Source: Dysgonamonadaceae bacterium (lineage in GTDB: Bacteria > Bacteroidota > Bacteroidia > Bacteroidales > Azobacteroidaceae). From it: DNA of 9,130 nt. The notes under the pieces were generated by a model. The model searched no databases and was not told where the DNA came from. It saw nothing but the letters and a program-made list of their open reading frames with translations. Positions 6,809 through 9,130 of this stretch are shown piece after piece; within the stretch, counting starts at the first letter, position 1; every line of letters starts with the position of its first letter. Where the stretch lies: positions 1 through 9,130 of the forward strand of contig JAIRMF010000061.1 in the NCBI GenBank assembly GCA_031258895.1. The letters run 5' to 3'. The position numbers and the translations under genes are program-made.

Positions 6809-6816
6809 CAAAATTA
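6809..6816 (-). promoter_or_regulatory. -7 box for asd
   Basis: Read on the minus strand this is TAATTTTG, a TAnnTTTG match, giving a predicted start near 6802 and an asd leader of about 70 nt. The nearest TTG lies only 14 nt upstream, so the -33 element is not convincing. Confidence 0.4.
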
Positions 6817-6846
6817 CTCTTTTTTTAATTCAATTGCCTAAAAAAC

Positions 6847-8364
6847 ATGAAGAAAATTCTTTTCTATATTGCTTGTTTATTCCCTGTCAATTTGTTTTCA
6901 CAGTTTTCGGACGGTTTCGACGACGGCATATTTCATGGCAGCCAGACGCAGGGTCGCGATGTTGAATGGATCGGTGATACCGACTTATTCACTGTCGATG
7001 AATCCTTGCAATTGCGACTGAACGCGACTGAGTCCGGCAAGGCTCAACTTAAGACTGCTTTGACTGTTTCGGAAAATGCCTTTTGGGAATGTCGTATCAA
7101 ACTCGATTTCAACCCTACGAGTCAAAATTATGCCGGTATTTATCTTGTCAGCGACGCCGAAGACTTGACTTCTTCGGAACTGAACGGACTCTCTGTTCGT
7201 GTCGGGTACACTGGTAAAAACGTTTGTCTTGTACGACATTCGGCGGGGCAGGCCGGCCGGATTTTGATTGAAGGGGAAAAGGACAGGGTGGGGAACTCTT
7301 CCAATTCTCTGTATGTTAAAGCGACGGTTGACAGGCAGGGCGTTTTCAATCTGTATTCGAAGAGGGAAGACGAGAGCGATTATTTTAAGGAGGGAAGTTG
7401 CATATTGGAGGGGACGTTTACCGGTCGGTATTTTGGTTTGTTGTGCACTTTTACCAAGACTCGCGGCAGTCATTTTTTCTTTGATGATTTTACTGTACGT
7501 GAGTTGCGCGACGATGAGCAGGGTGAAGGTGGCGGTAGCGCGGGGTCTATTCCTGAGGAGGGGGATGTTTTTGTAAGCGAGATAATGTTCAATCCTCCTT
7601 CCGGCGGCGGCGAGTGGATTGAGGTTTATAATGATTCGGAGAAGGATATTGACTTGAGGTTTTTGAGCGTTGCGACGAGGAAATCTTCCGATGGGTCGTT
7701 GAACAAGGTTTATCCTGTTTCGTCTGCTTCTGTTTTGTTTAGGCCGGCGCAATATCTTGTCATCACTGAGGGCCGTGAGGGAGTTTGTTCGTTTTTTGAT
7801 TGTGCGGACAACGCTTTGTTTGCCGAACTTGATGTTTTTCCGGCTTTGCACAATGAATCCGGCACTGTTGTTTTGCTTTGCGGCCGGACGGGAGATATTC
7901 TTGACGAGGTACCTTACAGTGTGAAGTGGCATTCCGAGGGCATCAGTAATCCCAAGGGTGTTTCCCTTGAGCGTTCGGCTTTTGACGGCCCTTCGGACGA
8001 CCCGTCTAACTGGTATTCCGCTTCTTCCGACAGTGGTTTTGCCACTCCCGGCCGTGAGAATTCGGCTCGATCGGGGGGCAATGCCATAGAGGAAGTTTCG
8101 ATAGAGTATCCCAATTTTGAGACTGACGATTACCGGATTTGTTACCGGTTTGACAGGCCCGGGTTACGTTGTCGTTCTCAGTTGTTTGATTCTTCCGGGC
8201 GTCTTCTTTTTGTTATTGCCGACAATCTGTTGCTTGGGTCTGAAGGTTGTTTGAGGTGGAGGGGTGATTCTGTTTTGTCGTCCGGTATTTTCGTTATTTA
8301 TCTGGAGGTTTATGATACGGGCGGGTATATTCGGCGATTTAAGAGGCCGGTTGTTTTGAGATAA
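6847..8364 (+). CDS. Secreted lamin-tail-domain protein
   Basis: A 505-residue exported protein. The signal peptide spans about 1-19 (MKKILFYIACLFPVNLFSQ). Residues about 20-220 look like a concanavalin/LamG-type beta-sandwich (FSDGFDDG, then WECRIKLDFNPTSQNYAGIYLVSD and FFFDDFTV). A Gly/Glu-rich linker (221-240) leads to a lamin-tail domain (LTD, PF00932) starting at VFVSEIMFNPPSGGGEWIEVYN (241-262). Its distal part carries the segment common in Bacteroidota LTD proteins, GVSLER, NWYSAS and FATPGREN (371-405). The C-terminal part (about 425-505) resembles a FlgD-type Ig fold (LFDSSGRLL, GIFVIYLEVYDTGGYIRRFKRPVVLR region), which could be a sorting or anchoring module. No catalytic motif was seen, so a surface-binding or structural role is the most that can be said. 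It is divergent from asd, and no terminator hairpin was found directly after the stop. Confidence 0.85.
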   Translation: MKKILFYIACLFPVNLFSQFSDGFDDGIFHGSQTQGRDVEWIGDTDLFTVDESLQLRLNATESGKAQLKTALTVSENAFWECRIKLDFNPTSQNYAGIYLVSDAEDLTSSELNGLSVRVGYTGKNVCLVRHSAGQAGRILIEGEKDRVGNSSNSLYVKATVDRQGVFNLYSKREDESDYFKEGSCILEGTFTGRYFGLLCTFTKTRGSHFFFDDFTVRELRDDEQGEGGGSAGSIPEEGDVFVSEIMFNPPSGGGEWIEVYNDSEKDIDLRFLSVATRKSSDGSLNKVYPVSSASVLFRPAQYLVITEGREGVCSFFDCADNALFAELDVFPALHNESGTVVLLCGRTGDILDEVPYSVKWHSEGISNPKGVSLERSAFDGPSDDPSNWYSASSDSGFATPGRENSARSGGNAIEEVSIEYPNFETDDYRICYRFDRPGLRCRSQLFDSSGRLLFVIADNLLLGSEGCLRWRGDSVLSSGIFVIYLEVYDTGGYIRRFKRPVVLR

Positions 8365-8379
8365 GATTTCGCTATTTAT
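8365..8379. other. Short spacer after the lamin-tail-domain gene
   Basis: Fifteen bases separate the stop codon from the next -33 box. No terminator hairpin with a T-tract is present, so read-through into the downstream repeat region is possible. Confidence 0.5.
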
Positions 8380-8410
8380 TTTGTTGTTAAGAAAACAATA
8401 CTTACCTTTG
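8380..8410 (+). promoter_or_regulatory. Near-perfect Bacteroidota promoter
   Basis: TTTG (8380-8383), a 19-nt spacer and TACCTTTG (8403-8410) match the -33/-7 consensus fully. Transcription would start near 8417. It lies 15 bp after the lamin-tail-domain gene and no conventional gene follows closely, so its product is either the short ORF at 8419, a structured RNA ending near 8637, or a long leader for the gene at 9051. Confidence 0.7.
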
Positions 8411-8418
8411 CATTTGTT

Positions 8419-8586
<168 letters not shown>

Positions 8587-8596
8587 ACCTTTTAAA

Positions 8597-8637
8597 GCCG
8601 CGTGCGTGCACGTACGCGCGAGCGGCGGCATTTTTTT
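8597..8637 (+). terminator. GC-rich hairpin followed by T7
   Basis: GCCG (8597-8600) pairs with CGGC (8623-8626) and CGTGCGT (8601-8607) with ACGCGCG (8614-8620, one G-T pair), with a 2-nt bulge and a 6-nt loop. A short GGCA and seven T residues follow at 8631-8637. This is the general form of an intrinsic terminator on the plus strand. The T-tract starts four bases after the stem, which is slightly far. It could end transcripts from 8380 or read-through from the lamin-tail-domain gene. Confidence 0.5.
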
Positions 8638-8680
8638 ACCCTGGAACCTTGAACTGCGTTCTGCGGCTTTTCAGCGCGCA

Positions 8681-8923
8681 GTACGCGACGTACATAACAA
8701 AGTACGCGACGTACATAACAAAGTACACGACGTACGTAATAAAGTACACGACGTACGTAATAAAGTACACGACGTACGTAATAAAGTACACGACGTACGT
8801 AATAAAGTACGCGACGTACGTAACAAAGTACATGACGTACATAACAAAGTACGCGACGTACGTAACAAAGTACACGACGTACATAACAAAGTATACGACG
8901 TACGCAACAAAGTACATGACGTT
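8681..8923. repeat. 21-bp tandem array, eleven full units and a remnant
   Basis: GACGTA recurs at 8687 and every 21 bp to 8897, with GACGTT at 8918. A unit reads GTAC(G/A)CGACGTAC, then (A/G)TAA, then (C/T)AAA. The first part is an inverted repeat, GTACG-CGA-CGTAC in the best copies; units 3-6 are identical and contain the palindrome ACGTACGT. The unit sequence is unrelated to the other 21-bp array although the period is the same. Differences between full units are all transitions. No stop codons occur in two plus-strand frames, giving heptapeptide repeats such as RDVHNKV, which are probably artefacts. Confidence 0.95.
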
Positions 8924-9050
8924 GCATATATACTTAAATTTATTATATATGAGTCGGTTATGTGTGCCGACATACAAATAACCACACGAGAGTTAAGGAT
9001 GAGGTGTGCATCGCACGCCGAGTCAAGTATTAATTTTAATGTCATTTCTT
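8924..9050 (+). other. Leader region with two stem-loops before the partial gene
   Basis: GTCGG-N9-CCGAC (8953-8971) and GGTGTGC-ATC-GCACGCC (9003-9019, one G-T pair) can each fold. Neither is followed by a T-tract. No TAnnTTTG box was found here, so the gene at 9051 may depend on the promoter at 8380 or on one not recognised. Confidence 0.4.
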
Positions 9051-9130
9051 ATGTCTGGAAAAAGTTTTATTCCGGAATCAGAGAAAGGATTTAAGCAGTG
9101 GGGCGACAACTTCATGGAAAAGTTGAGCGC
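9051..9130 (+). CDS. 5' end of an unidentified protein gene, cut by the window
   Basis: The frame from the ATG at 9051 stays open to the window edge (26 codons plus two bases), beginning MSGKSFIPESEKGFKQWG and continuing DNFMEKLS. The pattern of a short start, then FIP and an aromatic-rich helix (FxxWxxNF), resembles the N-terminus of a group of hypothetical Bacteroidota proteins that start with similar IPxxDxxFxxW segments. That is a resemblance from memory on few residues. There is no signal peptide, so a cytoplasmic product is expected. The long repeat-filled region upstream is unusual for a simple promoter region. Confidence 0.55.
   Translation, partial: MSGKSFIPESEKGFKQWGDNFMEKLS

Noticed and set aside
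6985..7932. 315-residue minus-strand open frame opposite the lamin-tail-domain gene
   Set aside because: Its product is rich in Arg/Asn/Ile without domain features, while the plus strand encodes a protein with clear signal peptide and LTD motifs.
6847..8364. Standard type A type IX secretion sorting domain at the C-terminus
   Set aside because: The last 80 residues look more like a FlgD-type Ig fold, so no secretion route is claimed.
8606..9094. 162-residue protein of RDVHNKV heptads as an independent gene
   Set aside because: It has no ATG start of its own and its body is the 21-bp array; kept only as a possible phase-variable extension in the findings.

Overview
The window reads as a chromosomal stretch of a Bacteroidota bacterium, most likely of the order Bacteroidales. 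The evidence is promoter boxes of the TTTG / TAnnTTTG type, start codons without clear Shine-Dalgarno sequences, and protein families typical of the group (WXXGXW-repeat lipoprotein, DUF3316-like barrel, S41 lipoprotein peptidase, lamin-tail-domain secreted protein). The species is not recognisable from the sequence alone. No rRNA, tRNA, insertion sequence or CRISPR array was seen.

Layout. 66-352 is a 41-bp tandem array, followed by about 330 bp of AT-rich sequence with several inverted repeats and promoter-like boxes. 680-1639 (+) encodes a WXXGXW-repeat lipoprotein with an internal 42-bp coding repeat. It ends directly against a leftward four-gene operon that reads, in transcription order, MFS transporter (4027-5376), DUF1097-like membrane protein (3487-4005), DUF3316-like outer-membrane protein (2631-3470) and S41 peptidase lipoprotein (1640-2644). 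The peptidase frame is broken by one in-frame TAG ahead of its catalytic serine. A consensus promoter (5436-5467) precedes the operon, and behind it are nine 18-bp palindromes at an exact 21-bp period (5511-5697). Next comes asd (5725-6732, -), divergent from a secreted lamin-tail-domain protein (6847-8364, +); their predicted promoters face each other so that the two 5' leaders would overlap.

The right end (8365-9050) is the oddest part. It holds a near-perfect promoter (8380-8410), a short start-proximal ORF running into a 69-nt (AC)n microsatellite, a GC-rich terminator-like hairpin with T7, and an array of eleven full units plus a remnant, again at an exact 21-bp period. After it starts a protein gene cut by the window edge (9051).

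How the parts fit. asd is housekeeping (lysine, threonine, methionine and diaminopimelate synthesis). The transporter operon may be a small envelope/peptide-handling module whose peptidase is now probably inactive; this is inference. The most unusual theme is the four tandem arrays with periods of 41, 42, 21 and 21 bp, all near whole numbers of DNA helical turns. Two of them share the hairpin core CCGT-N4-ACGG although they lie 5 kb apart.
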